From assembly GCA_005885555.1 (NCBI GenBank), contig VAWN01000088.1, forward strand, positions 1 through 64,000: a DNA stretch of 64,000 nt, read 5' to 3'. A program made the translations under genes and the position numbers. Positions within the stretch are counted from its first letter, which is position 1. Each line of letters begins with the position of its first letter. The notes below the pieces were generated by a model. It made no database searches and had not been told where the DNA came from. It was given only the letters and a program-made list of their open reading frames with translations. The stretch is from Actinomycetota bacterium. Lineage in GTDB: Bacteria; Actinomycetota; Actinomycetes; Mycobacteriales; Micromonosporaceae. This document shows, piece after piece, positions 16,466 through 23,646 of the stretch.

Positions 16466-17161
16466 ATGTCGTCCCTGCCTCCGGCCGCGCAACGCCCACC
16501 GGTGCGCGCGAACGAGCGGTTCCAGGCGCACGCCGCCAACCTGCTCGGACACGACACCGAAGCGATCTTCACCTACCTGCACCGGACCGCCCCGGAAACA
16601 GATACGGCGGCCGACACCGCCGAGCTGTTGCGGCGGGAGATTCCCGCGCTGCTGCGCCGGTACCGTGCCCGCACTCTGCTCGACCTGCCGTGCGGCGACC
16701 CCGGCTGGCTGTCCCACGCCGACCTCAGGGGCATCACCTACACCGGCGGCGACATCGTGCCGGACATCGTGACCAGCAACAGCCGGCGGTACGGCGGGAC
16801 GCGGCGGCACTTCGTGCGGCTGAACCTGTGCCGCGACCCGCTGCCCCGCGCCGACGTCGTGCTGTGCCGCGACGGTCTGGTCCACCTGGGGTACCCGCGG
16901 ATCTTCCGGGCGTTCGCGAACCTGCGCCGCAGCGGCTGCACCTACCTGCTGGCCACGACGTTCCTGGAACTGGACGCCAACGCCGAGATCGACACCGGCG
17001 ACTGGCGGCCACTGAACCTGTGCCTACCGCCGTTCGCGCTGCCCGAGCCGCTGGACGTCATCGTCGAGGGGTGCACCGAGGTCGGCGGCGCGTACGCCGA
17101 CAAGGCGCTGGGCCTGTGGCGGATCGCCGACCTACCACATCTGCCCCGGATGACCGGGTGA
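16466..17161 (+). CDS. SAM-dependent class I methyltransferase-like protein
   Basis: A 231-residue cytosolic protein. The glycine-rich SAM-binding motif I is LLDLPCGDPGWL, followed by an acidic strand end in YTGGDIV and motif IV-like ADVVLCRDGLVHLGYP. This is the pattern of Rossmann-type methyltransferases of the DUF-like group often found beside glycosylation or lipid genes. The substrate is unknown. The ATG is set by GGGAGG nine bases upstream rather than an earlier in-frame ATG. It shares a 132-bp divergent region with the GGDEF-EAL gene. Confidence 0.72.
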   Translation: MSSLPPAAQRPPVRANERFQAHAANLLGHDTEAIFTYLHRTAPETDTAADTAELLRREIPALLRRYRARTLLDLPCGDPGWLSHADLRGITYTGGDIVPDIVTSNSRRYGGTRRHFVRLNLCRDPLPRADVVLCRDGLVHLGYPRIFRAFANLRRSGCTYLLATTFLELDANAEIDTGDWRPLNLCLPPFALPEPLDVIVEGCTEVGGAYADKALGLWRIADLPHLPRMTG

Positions 17162-17226
17162 ACCCCGGTCCGGGCTGACCCGGCGGGCGGCTCAGCCGGG
17201 CGGCTCAGCCCGGACCCGGCGGCGGC

Positions 17227-17487
17227 TCAGCCCGGCCAGGAGCCGGTCAGCTTCTTCACCCCTTCGGCGCTCCCCCGGTCCACCGCGGCCTTGACGATCG
17301 CGAAGATCGCACCCTGCAGCGCGGCGGCGATCAGGATCTCCGACCAGCCCTTGTCCTGGTCCAGCGCGTCGGGCGCGTCGTCGTCGCCGGACGCCAGCTG
17401 CCAGACCTTCTTGAACACGTACCCGGCGATCAGGCCGGCGCCCGCACCGGCGATCAACCCGACCGGCTTGTACAGCACCTTCTTCAC
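17227..17487 (-). CDS. DUF4235 small membrane protein
   Basis: An 86-residue protein with a DUF4235 profile: LYKPVGLIAGAGAGLIAGYV as a glycine-rich membrane hairpin start, VFKKVWQLASGDDDAPD, then a second hydrophobic segment ILIAAALQGAIFAIVKAAVD. The function is unknown in the family. Its start overlaps the DUF3618 stop by four bases, making it third in a three-gene unit. Actinomycetes often encode DUF4235, DUF3618 and holin-superfamily proteins together, possibly as an envelope-associated complex. Confidence 0.85.
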   Translation of the reverse strand: MKKVLYKPVGLIAGAGAGLIAGYVFKKVWQLASGDDDAPDALDQDKGWSEILIAAALQGAIFAIVKAAVDRGSAEGVKKLTGSWPG

Positions 17488-17801
17488 TGGGACCTCCTGT
17501 GGCGCAGCCGGCGGATGAGCAGCAACGCGACGAGGCCGACGGCCGCCGCCGCGATGGCCACCCGGACCGGCGGGCTCAGCGCCGCCACCTTCTCCCGTTG
17601 CTTGCCGACCTGGTACGCGACCGTGTCCAGCGCTCCCCGCGCACGCAGCTTCGCGTCGTCCACGGCGTCCTGAGCGGCGGCCTGCGCGCGGGCCTTCACG
17701 TCGGCCCGCATCGCCAGCGCCTCGACGGTCTCACCGAGTTCCGCCCGGGTCTGCTCGATCTCCCGGCGCAGCTCCTCCGGCTCGGTCGGCGGTTTAGTCA
17801 C
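17484..17801 (-). CDS. DUF3618 membrane-anchored protein
   Basis: A 105-residue protein. The N-terminus carries the DUF3618 signature EELRREIEQTRAELGETVEA, then an Ala/Lys-rich amphipathic helix (AQAAAQDAVDDAKLRAR). A C-terminal membrane span VRVAIAAAAVGLVALLLI ends in an Arg-rich cytoplasmic tail. Apolipoprotein-like helices suggest membrane-surface packing. Function is not established. It overlaps both neighbours by a few bases (operon). Confidence 0.87.
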   Translation of the reverse strand: MTKPPTEPEELRREIEQTRAELGETVEALAMRADVKARAQAAAQDAVDDAKLRARGALDTVAYQVGKQREKVAALSPPVRVAIAAAAVGLVALLLIRRLRHRRSQ

Positions 17802-18207
17802 GGTGTCCCCTCTCCTCCACGGCGGTCGTCACCGTGTCGATGTCCGCCCGCACCCCGCGTACCGCCTCTTCCGGTACCGGCGGGGTGGCCTGCCGGACCT
17901 GGGAGCGACCCGCGAGGGCGAGCCCGCCGGCGATGACCAGTAGCACGATCCCGACCAGCAACGCCGCCACCCAGGCCGGCATCACCTTGGCCAGAAGCAG
18001 GACGAGCGCGGTCAGCACGCCCAGTACTCCGTACAGGCTAACCAGTCCGGCAGCGCCGAACAGGCCCGCGCCACGCCCCGCCCGGCCCGCCTTTTCGCTC
18101 ATCTCCGCCTTCGCGAGCGTCATCTCATCGCGAACCAGCGTGGTGAGCTGATCGGCCGCCTGGCGGACCAGATCGGCGGTCGATTCGGACGTACGCACCT
18201 CAGCCAT
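17794..18207 (-). CDS. phage holin superfamily III / Act-type membrane protein (PF07332)
   Basis: A 137-residue protein. An amphipathic N-terminal helix ADLVRQAADQLTTLVRDEMT is followed by two adjacent membrane spans (LFGAAGLVSLYGVLGVLTAL and AWVAALLVGIVLLVIAGGLA) and a charged tail. This is the standard layout of the actinobacterial PF07332 family. Despite the family name, these are chromosomal envelope proteins rather than lysis proteins. It is first in the unit with DUF3618 and DUF4235. The promoter would be in 18208-18246. Confidence 0.85.
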   Translation of the reverse strand: MAEVRTSESTADLVRQAADQLTTLVRDEMTLAKAEMSEKAGRAGRGAGLFGAAGLVSLYGVLGVLTALVLLLAKVMPAWVAALLVGIVLLVIAGGLALAGRSQVRQATPPVPEEAVRGVRADIDTVTTAVEERGHRD

Positions 18208-18246
18208 GGAAATTGGGTGCCCGCCGGGGTACCGGATAAACGTGCT

Positions 18247-18687
18247 TCAGGCGTCAGCGAGCCGGTCGAGCAGGCCCGCGGCGACCCGGACGATCTCCTG
18301 CTCAGCGGGGGTGAGTTCGCGGGCCATCGCCGCGGCGAGCCACTCCTCGCGCTTGGCCGCGTCGGCACGCAGAACCCGGCGCGCGGCGTCGGTCAGTTCC
18401 AGCAGCGACTGCCGCCCGTCGGACGGGTCGCCGCGGCGCACGATCAGGCCCCGCTCCGCCAGGCTGGCCAGGACCCGGGTGAGCGTCTGCGGGGTCACCC
18501 GCTCGGCGTCGGCCAGCGCGCGCGGCGTGAGCGCGGTGTGGCGGTGCAGCTGGCTGAGCACCGAGACGCCGAGGTTGCCGATGCCGTGTTCCTGCCGCTG
18601 GGTACGCAGCCGGCGGGCGAGCCGGACCACCGCCTGGCGCACCTCCCGCGCGGTGACGGCGAGCTCCTGGTCGCGTACCTGGCTCAC
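18247..18687 (-). CDS. MarR-family transcriptional regulator
   Basis: A 146-residue winged-helix repressor. Seen: dimer helix EVRQAVVRLARRLRTQRQEH, recognition region LSQLHRHTALTPRALADAER followed by VTPQTLTRVLASLAERGLIV, and the wing RGDPSDGRQSLLELT with the conserved DxR turn. Ligand unknown. It is divergent from a secreted sialidase-like gene. Short inverted and direct repeats in the shared region fit MarR operator habits, so it may regulate both itself and that gene. Confidence 0.9.
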   Translation of the reverse strand: MSQVRDQELAVTAREVRQAVVRLARRLRTQRQEHGIGNLGVSVLSQLHRHTALTPRALADAERVTPQTLTRVLASLAERGLIVRRGDPSDGRQSLLELTDAARRVLRADAAKREEWLAAAMARELTPAEQEIVRVAAGLLDRLADA

Positions 18688-18878
18688 CCGCGAACCTTAA
18701 CCCGACGGCGACCCGCCGCAGCGGCACCTCCGATTTCATACGCAGAAGCGTACTATCTCGGCCCGTATCTGGCTGTCCGCAGCAACGGCGGTACGTGAAT
18801 GCGTACTTATCTAGCCTGATCTATGCGTTCGTGTTCTAGTGCATGAGGCAGAAACGCATCTGGCGAACGGAGGATCAG
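18688..18878. promoter_or_regulatory. divergent MarR / sialidase-like control region
   Basis: Contains the inverted repeat TACGC-AGAA-GCGTA (18739-18752). A direct repeat of GCGTACTATC (18748-18757) occurs again as GCGTACTTATC (18801-18811). MarR proteins usually bind short palindromes like this. The plus-strand gene is preceded by GGAGG (18869-18873), five bases before its GTG. Confidence 0.5.
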
Positions 18879-20687
18879 GTGAGACGAGCGATGGGGCTGC
18901 GTCGCACCGCGGCGATAGCGGTGCTCGCGGTGGCGGCACTGGGACTGGCCGGCATGCCGGCGCAGGCGAACCCCGCGGGTCGGGCGGGTCGGGCCGGCGG
19001 CCCGCTGCCGGTGGACCCGGGCGCGGCGCGGTCCGCGACCCGGTCCGCGGCCGCCCGGCACGCGACGACCCACACGGTACCCAACGAGTTGCTCAAAGAG
19101 GTGCTGGCCGAGGGCGACGACGACGGGCAGGGCGAGGAGGCCGACCTGTCCGCACTCTGCCAGAGCTTCATCACCCAACCGAACCCGTACCGGCCGCTGC
19201 GCCGCGACGTCGACGCGATCCGCGACGACCAGATCGTGCAGGCCGGTACCCAGCAGGGCTGCAGCACCGCACAGAACGAGACCACGATCGCGGTCAATCC
19301 CTTCAACCCGCGCAACATCGTCGCCGGGTCCAACGACTACCGGCTGTTCAACACCCGCGAGGCCCGCAACGACGCGTCCGGCTTCGCGTACACGAGCTTC
19401 GACGGCGGCCGCACCTGGCGCAACGTCCAGCTGCCGAAGCTGACCTTCCAGACCGGTGCCACCGGGCAGCTGAACATCATGGACTCGGCCGGCGACCCGG
19501 CCATCGCGTTCGGGCCGCACGACACCGTCTACTACGCCAACCTGGTGTTCAGCCGGGCCACGGTACCGGCCGGTGACCAGGGCGCCTCCGGCCTCGTCGT
19601 CTCGGTGTCCCACGACGGCGGGCTCACCTGGGCCGACCCGTCGATCGTCCAGCTCGACGGGGTCGCGGCGGACGGCAGCCACGTACCGACGACGTTCTTC
19701 AACGACAAGGAGTGGATCGGCGTCGACCCGATCCGGGGTACCGCGTACGTGACGTGGACCCGGTTCACCTTCAACGCGGCCGGGGCGTACCAGGAGTCGC
19801 CGATCATGTCGAGGCGCTCCGTCGACGGCGGCCGGACGTGGGGCGACGCGGCCCGCATCTCGCCGTCGCTGGTCGGCTTCACCGGCGGGATCACGCCGTT
19901 CAGCCAGGGTTCCAACCCGGTCGTCACGGCGGACGGGACGCTGCAGGTGGCGTACGAGTCCTCGGTCTGCGCGACGGCGGCCTGCGACCAGCCGACCGAC
20001 CACGACGCCGTCGTGGTGGGTACCTCGCGCGACGGTGGGCAGACCTTCCGCAACACCGAGGTCGGGCTCGACTTCGACTTCCCGCGCAACGCCGACACCG
20101 GCCGGGCATCGCTGACCGGGGAGAACTTCCGGATCAACAGCTACCCGCAGCTGACCGTCGACCGGTTCACCGGCCGGCTGTGGGTGACCTGGGCCGACGA
20201 CCGCAACGGCCAGTACAACGGGTCGATGTCGGTCCGGACCAACGGCGACGCGTTCCTGGCCACCTCGGCCAACGGGCGGGACTGGTCGCCGACGCTGACC
20301 CTCGGCACCCCGCAGGACGAGGTGTTCCCCGCGGTCGCCGCGCTCGCCGGCCGGGTCGCGGTCACCTACTACACCCGCCACTACGACCCGACCGGGATCA
20401 AGCTGGACTACGCGTTCCAGAGCGGCTGGGGCCGCTTCGTGACGCACGACCGGATCCGCCGGCTCAGCAGCGAGTCGTCCGACCCGTCGATCCAGTTCGT
20501 CGCGGCCGGCCTGGTCACCGGCAAGGTACTGCAGGGCGTGTTCATCGGCGACTACACCGCGGTGGCGGTCGGCGTGGACTTCCAGCTGCACCCGTGCTGG
20601 ACCGACTTCCGCGGCAACCCCGGTGTCACCAAGCCCAACCAGGACGTGATGACCCGCTCGGTCTCACTGCTCGGCGACGACGACTGA
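18879..20687 (+). CDS. secreted sialidase-like (BNR-repeat) beta-propeller protein
   Basis: A 602-residue secreted protein. The signal peptide is AAIAVLAVAALGLAGM with a cleavage near AQA. The mature part holds Asp-box/BNR repeats of the S-x-D-G-G-x-T-W type: SFDGGRTW, SHDGGLTW, SVDGGRTW, SRDGGQTF and a weaker SANGRDWS, typical of six-bladed sialidase or exo-alpha-glycosidase propellers. The family's catalytic Asp, Glu and Tyr/Arg triad could not be assigned with certainty, so enzymatic activity is open. The GTG at 18879 is chosen because GGAGG precedes it; an ATG at 18843 has no ribosome site. It is divergent from marR. Confidence 0.8.
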   Translation: MRRAMGLRRTAAIAVLAVAALGLAGMPAQANPAGRAGRAGGPLPVDPGAARSATRSAAARHATTHTVPNELLKEVLAEGDDDGQGEEADLSALCQSFITQPNPYRPLRRDVDAIRDDQIVQAGTQQGCSTAQNETTIAVNPFNPRNIVAGSNDYRLFNTREARNDASGFAYTSFDGGRTWRNVQLPKLTFQTGATGQLNIMDSAGDPAIAFGPHDTVYYANLVFSRATVPAGDQGASGLVVSVSHDGGLTWADPSIVQLDGVAADGSHVPTTFFNDKEWIGVDPIRGTAYVTWTRFTFNAAGAYQESPIMSRRSVDGGRTWGDAARISPSLVGFTGGITPFSQGSNPVVTADGTLQVAYESSVCATAACDQPTDHDAVVVGTSRDGGQTFRNTEVGLDFDFPRNADTGRASLTGENFRINSYPQLTVDRFTGRLWVTWADDRNGQYNGSMSVRTNGDAFLATSANGRDWSPTLTLGTPQDEVFPAVAALAGRVAVTYYTRHYDPTGIKLDYAFQSGWGRFVTHDRIRRLSSESSDPSIQFVAAGLVTGKVLQGVFIGDYTAVAVGVDFQLHPCWTDFRGNPGVTKPNQDVMTRSVSLLGDDD

Positions 20688-20706
20688 GTACCGGCCCTGG
20701 CCGGCC

Positions 20707-22065
20707 TCACCCGAGGTCGGCCAGGGCCGCCTCGATCGCGCGGTGGAACGTCGGGTACGCGTACATCATCGAGCGCAGCGTCGCCAGCGGTACCTCCGCG
20801 TGTACCGCGACCGTCAGCGCGCTGAGCACCTCGCCGCCCGACGGCCCCGCGGACGTCGCGCCCACCAGCACGTCGCGGTCGGCGTCGGCGACCAGCTTGA
20901 TGAAGCCCTCGTTGCCGGCCTTGTGGATCCAGCCCCGCGCCGAGGTGATCAGGTCGGTGTACCCGGTCCGGACCGGTACCCCCCGCTCCCGCGCCCTGGC
21001 CTCGGTCAGCCCGACGGCGCCGATCTCCGGGTCGGTGAACGTCACCCGGGGCAGCGCCCGATGGTCGGCGGCCGGCCCGCCCTGCCCGAGGATGTCGCGC
21101 ACCACGATGTCGGCGTGGTACATCGCGACGTGCGTGAACGCGCCCTTGCCGGTCACGTCGCCGACACCCCACAGCCGCTCGCCGGCCCGCAACCACTCGT
21201 CGACCTCAAGGAACCGCGCGTCGTCGGGCAGCCCGACGCTGGACAGGCCAAGCTCACCGAGATCGGCGCGGCGGCCGGTGGCGACCAGCAGCCGCTGCGC
21301 GACCAGGCGCTGCCCGTCGTCGAGTACCAGGGTGAACTGCTGCCCGTCGTACTCCACCCGGGCGGCCGTGGCGCCGGTGCGCACCGCGATCTCGTCGCCG
21401 ACCAGTGCCCTCGCGGCCAGGTCGGAGGCGTCCGGCTCCTCCATCGCGAGCAGCCGGTCCAGCGCCTCCACCACGCTGACCGAGACGCCGAAACGGGCGA
21501 ACACCTGGGCGAGCTCCAGGCCGATCGACCCGCCACCGAGCACGATCAACGAGTCGGGCAGCTCCTCGACCTCGATCGCCTCCCGGTTGGTCCAGTACGG
21601 CGTGCCGGCGAGCCCGTCGACCGGCGGTACCGACGGCGTCGTACCCGTACCCACGACCACGCCGCGCCGGGCCACGAAGGTCTGGTCGCCGACCTCCACC
21701 CGGCCCGGCCCGGCCAGCCGGCCGAAGCCGCGCACGAACCGGCCGCCCTTCTTGACGAACCGGTCGACCGCGATCTTGTCGTCCCAGTCGTCGGTGGCCT
21801 CCTCGCGGATCCGCTTGGCGACCGGGCTCCAGTCCGGCTCCACGGTCGCGAGGCCGGCCAGGCCCGGAATGCGGCGCGCCTCGGCCAGCGCGTTCGCCGC
21901 GCGGATCATCATCTTGCTCGGGACACAGCCCCAGTACGGGCACTCGCCGCCGACGAGGCGGTTCTCGATGCCCACGACCGACAGGCCGGCGCTGGCCAGC
22001 CGGCCGGCCACCTCCTCGCCACCGACGCCCATCCCGACAACGACGACGTCAACCTCGTCCGCCAT
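20707..22065 (-). CDS. FAD-dependent pyridine nucleotide-disulfide oxidoreductase
   Basis: A 452-residue flavoprotein of the dihydrolipoamide dehydrogenase/mercuric reductase class. Seen: FAD-binding VVVVGMGVGGEEVAGRL, redox-active disulfide GGECPYWGCVPSK with both cysteines, NAD(P)-binding IVLGGGSIGLELAQ, second FAD motif LWGVGDVTG and a C-terminal dimerisation domain. The usual His-x-x-x-x-Glu-Ala near the C-terminus is partly changed (YPTFHRAIEAAL). Lipoyl-dependent partners are not nearby, so it is probably a general NAD(P)H-linked disulfide or quinone reductase. The ATG start follows a purine-rich site. Confidence 0.9.
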   Translation of the reverse strand: MADEVDVVVVGMGVGGEEVAGRLASAGLSVVGIENRLVGGECPYWGCVPSKMMIRAANALAEARRIPGLAGLATVEPDWSPVAKRIREEATDDWDDKIAVDRFVKKGGRFVRGFGRLAGPGRVEVGDQTFVARRGVVVGTGTTPSVPPVDGLAGTPYWTNREAIEVEELPDSLIVLGGGSIGLELAQVFARFGVSVSVVEALDRLLAMEEPDASDLAARALVGDEIAVRTGATAARVEYDGQQFTLVLDDGQRLVAQRLLVATGRRADLGELGLSSVGLPDDARFLEVDEWLRAGERLWGVGDVTGKGAFTHVAMYHADIVVRDILGQGGPAADHRALPRVTFTDPEIGAVGLTEARARERGVPVRTGYTDLITSARGWIHKAGNEGFIKLVADADRDVLVGATSAGPSGGEVLSALTVAVHAEVPLATLRSMMYAYPTFHRAIEAALADLG

Positions 22066-22211
22066 GGCAGTCCCCTCCGCTTATCGCCCTCAGCATGCCA
22101 GGAACCGGGTGTGGTGCATCCCCTTCTCAATCGATGTCCGTTTGCGCCAGGTAGCCGACAGTCCTGCTCCGCCGGGTGTGGTGGGGTGGCATAGGGGATG
22201 CGGGGGATGCG

Positions 22212-22253
22212 AAGCCGGGCGGCCCGGGGGCCGATCGGGGGGCCGCCCGGCTT
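22212..22253. terminator. long hairpin downstream of the glycosyltransferase gene
   Basis: AAGCCGGGCGGCCC (22212-22225) pairs perfectly with GGGCCGCCCGGCTT (22240-22253) over 14 bp across a 14-base loop. It lies after the stop of the minus-strand glycosyltransferase gene and before the flavoprotein gene. A T-tract is weak on either strand, as usual in high-G+C genomes. It is the likely transcript end for the glycosyltransferase. Confidence 0.65.
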
Positions 22254-22289
22254 TGCCTCGGGCGCCACGCGATCCGGGCGCCGCGCGCC

Positions 22290-22364
22290 CGGCGAGGCCC
22301 GCGAGTGAGGCCCGCGCGATGCCAGCGCCGCGCGATCCCGGCGAGGCCCGCGAGCGAGGCCCGC
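22290..22364. repeat. two-copy direct repeat
   Basis: A 26-bp unit beginning CGGCGAGGCCCGCGAG and ending GAGGCCCGC occurs at 22290-22315 and 22339-22364 with one base changed. The second copy abuts the glycosyltransferase stop codon. Within each unit GAGGCCCGC itself repeats. No function is evident; it may mark replication slippage or a small intergenic repeat family. Confidence 0.6.
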
Positions 22365-23525
22365 TCAGCGCAGCTGCGGCAGACGGCGGCGCAGGGTCGG
22401 TCCGACGAGCGGGCGGCGGTTCATCCGGCGGCGCCGGTGCAGGGCCGGCGGCCGGCTGCGGGCCAGCGCGTCCAGGTACACCCGTTCGTACCGGCGGGCC
22501 ATCACCTCCGCGCTGAAGTTGGCCCGGACGTGCTCGACGCAGTCCGCCGCGTCGATCTCGCCGACCCGGTGCAGCAGCGCCGGCAGCTCCTCGACGGACT
22601 CGGCGATCCAGCCGGTCACGCCGGGCCGGACCAGCTCCGGTACCGCACCGGCGCGGGTACCGACGACCGGGGTACCCACCGCCATCGCCTCGATCATCAC
22701 CATGCCGAACGGTTCCGACCAGCGGATCGGCATGATGAGGCAGCGGGCCTCGCGCAGCAGCCGCTCGGTGGTCGGCCGGTCGGGGTTGACCAGCAGCTCG
22801 ACCGAACCGTCGAGCATCGGGCGCAGCTCGTCGTCGAGGTACCGCCGCTCCGGCTCCTCGCCGCACTTGCCGGCCAGCACCAGCGGTACCCCGGCCGCCC
22901 GGCACGCCCGTACCGCGAGATCCGGCCCCTTGTCCGGGCTGAACCGGGCCAGCCACAGCACCGGCCCGTCCGGAGTGGCGGTACCCCCGCCGATCGCGGC
23001 GGACGGCAGCGCGTTGTGCACGGTCGCCACCCAGTTGAGCCGCGGCCGCAGCAGCCGTTGCGCGCGGGAGATCGCGACCAGCCGCACGGAGCCGCCCAGC
23101 GCCGCGAAGTAGTCGCCGTACTCGCCGTTCACCGCGCCGTGCACGGTGACCACGGTCGGCGCGGCGCGGGTCGGCGCGGTCATCGGTCCATCGGTCGTGT
23201 GGTCGTGGATGACGTCGAACTCCCCACCGGCCATCAGTCGGTTGACCCTCGCGGTGTGCAGAACGGCGGGCATCAGCTCGCCCAGCCGCGGGTACTGCAA
23301 CTGCCCTGTGGTGGATACGAACCGCGCGCGGGTGCCGGTACGGTTACCGGCGCCGAACAGGGTGACCTCGTGGCCGCGCCCGACCAGGCCGTCCACGAGA
23401 GCCGCGGTGATCACCTCCAGGCCGCCGTACCCCAACGGGGGGAGTTCGTACCACGGCGGCGCCACCATCGCGATGCGCAACCGTTTATGAATCCGACTGG
23501 GAGGCTCCTGAGGTGCGTCAACCAC
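22365..23525 (-). CDS. GT4-family glycosyltransferase
   Basis: A 386-residue GT-B fold enzyme. The N-terminal acceptor domain starts RIAMVAPPWYELPPLGYGGL, the glycine-rich loop of GT4 enzymes. The donor domain has VLWLARFSPDKGPDLAVRAC (phosphate-binding) and SEPFGMVMIEAMAVGTPVV, the E-x7-E signature that holds the sugar nucleotide. No membrane span is seen, so it acts at the cytosolic face. GTG at 23525 is chosen because GGAGGG lies seven bases upstream. It faces away from a debranching-enzyme-like gene, a pairing seen with alpha-glucan or trehalose-type metabolism. The actual donor and acceptor are unknown. Confidence 0.85.
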   Translation of the reverse strand: MVDAPQEPPSRIHKRLRIAMVAPPWYELPPLGYGGLEVITAALVDGLVGRGHEVTLFGAGNRTGTRARFVSTTGQLQYPRLGELMPAVLHTARVNRLMAGGEFDVIHDHTTDGPMTAPTRAAPTVVTVHGAVNGEYGDYFAALGGSVRLVAISRAQRLLRPRLNWVATVHNALPSAAIGGGTATPDGPVLWLARFSPDKGPDLAVRACRAAGVPLVLAGKCGEEPERRYLDDELRPMLDGSVELLVNPDRPTTERLLREARCLIMPIRWSEPFGMVMIEAMAVGTPVVGTRAGAVPELVRPGVTGWIAESVEELPALLHRVGEIDAADCVEHVRANFSAEVMARRYERVYLDALARSRPPALHRRRRMNRRPLVGPTLRRRLPQLR

Positions 23526-23646
23526 GGTACTGCCCTCCGCTTCGGGGGGTTCCTGACATAGCAGTACCCACGGTATGGGCCGGATGAACGCCGCAACGGG
23601 CCTAACGTGGAGAGCGAAGATCGCCGGATCGGCCAAGGAGTGGGAA

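Noticed and set aside
19712-22516. A 934-codon open frame on the plus strand
   Set aside because: It spans the second half of the secreted propeller gene in another frame and the whole antisense of the flavoprotein gene. It has low-complexity Arg/Pro/Ser composition, as expected of shadows in G+C-rich DNA.
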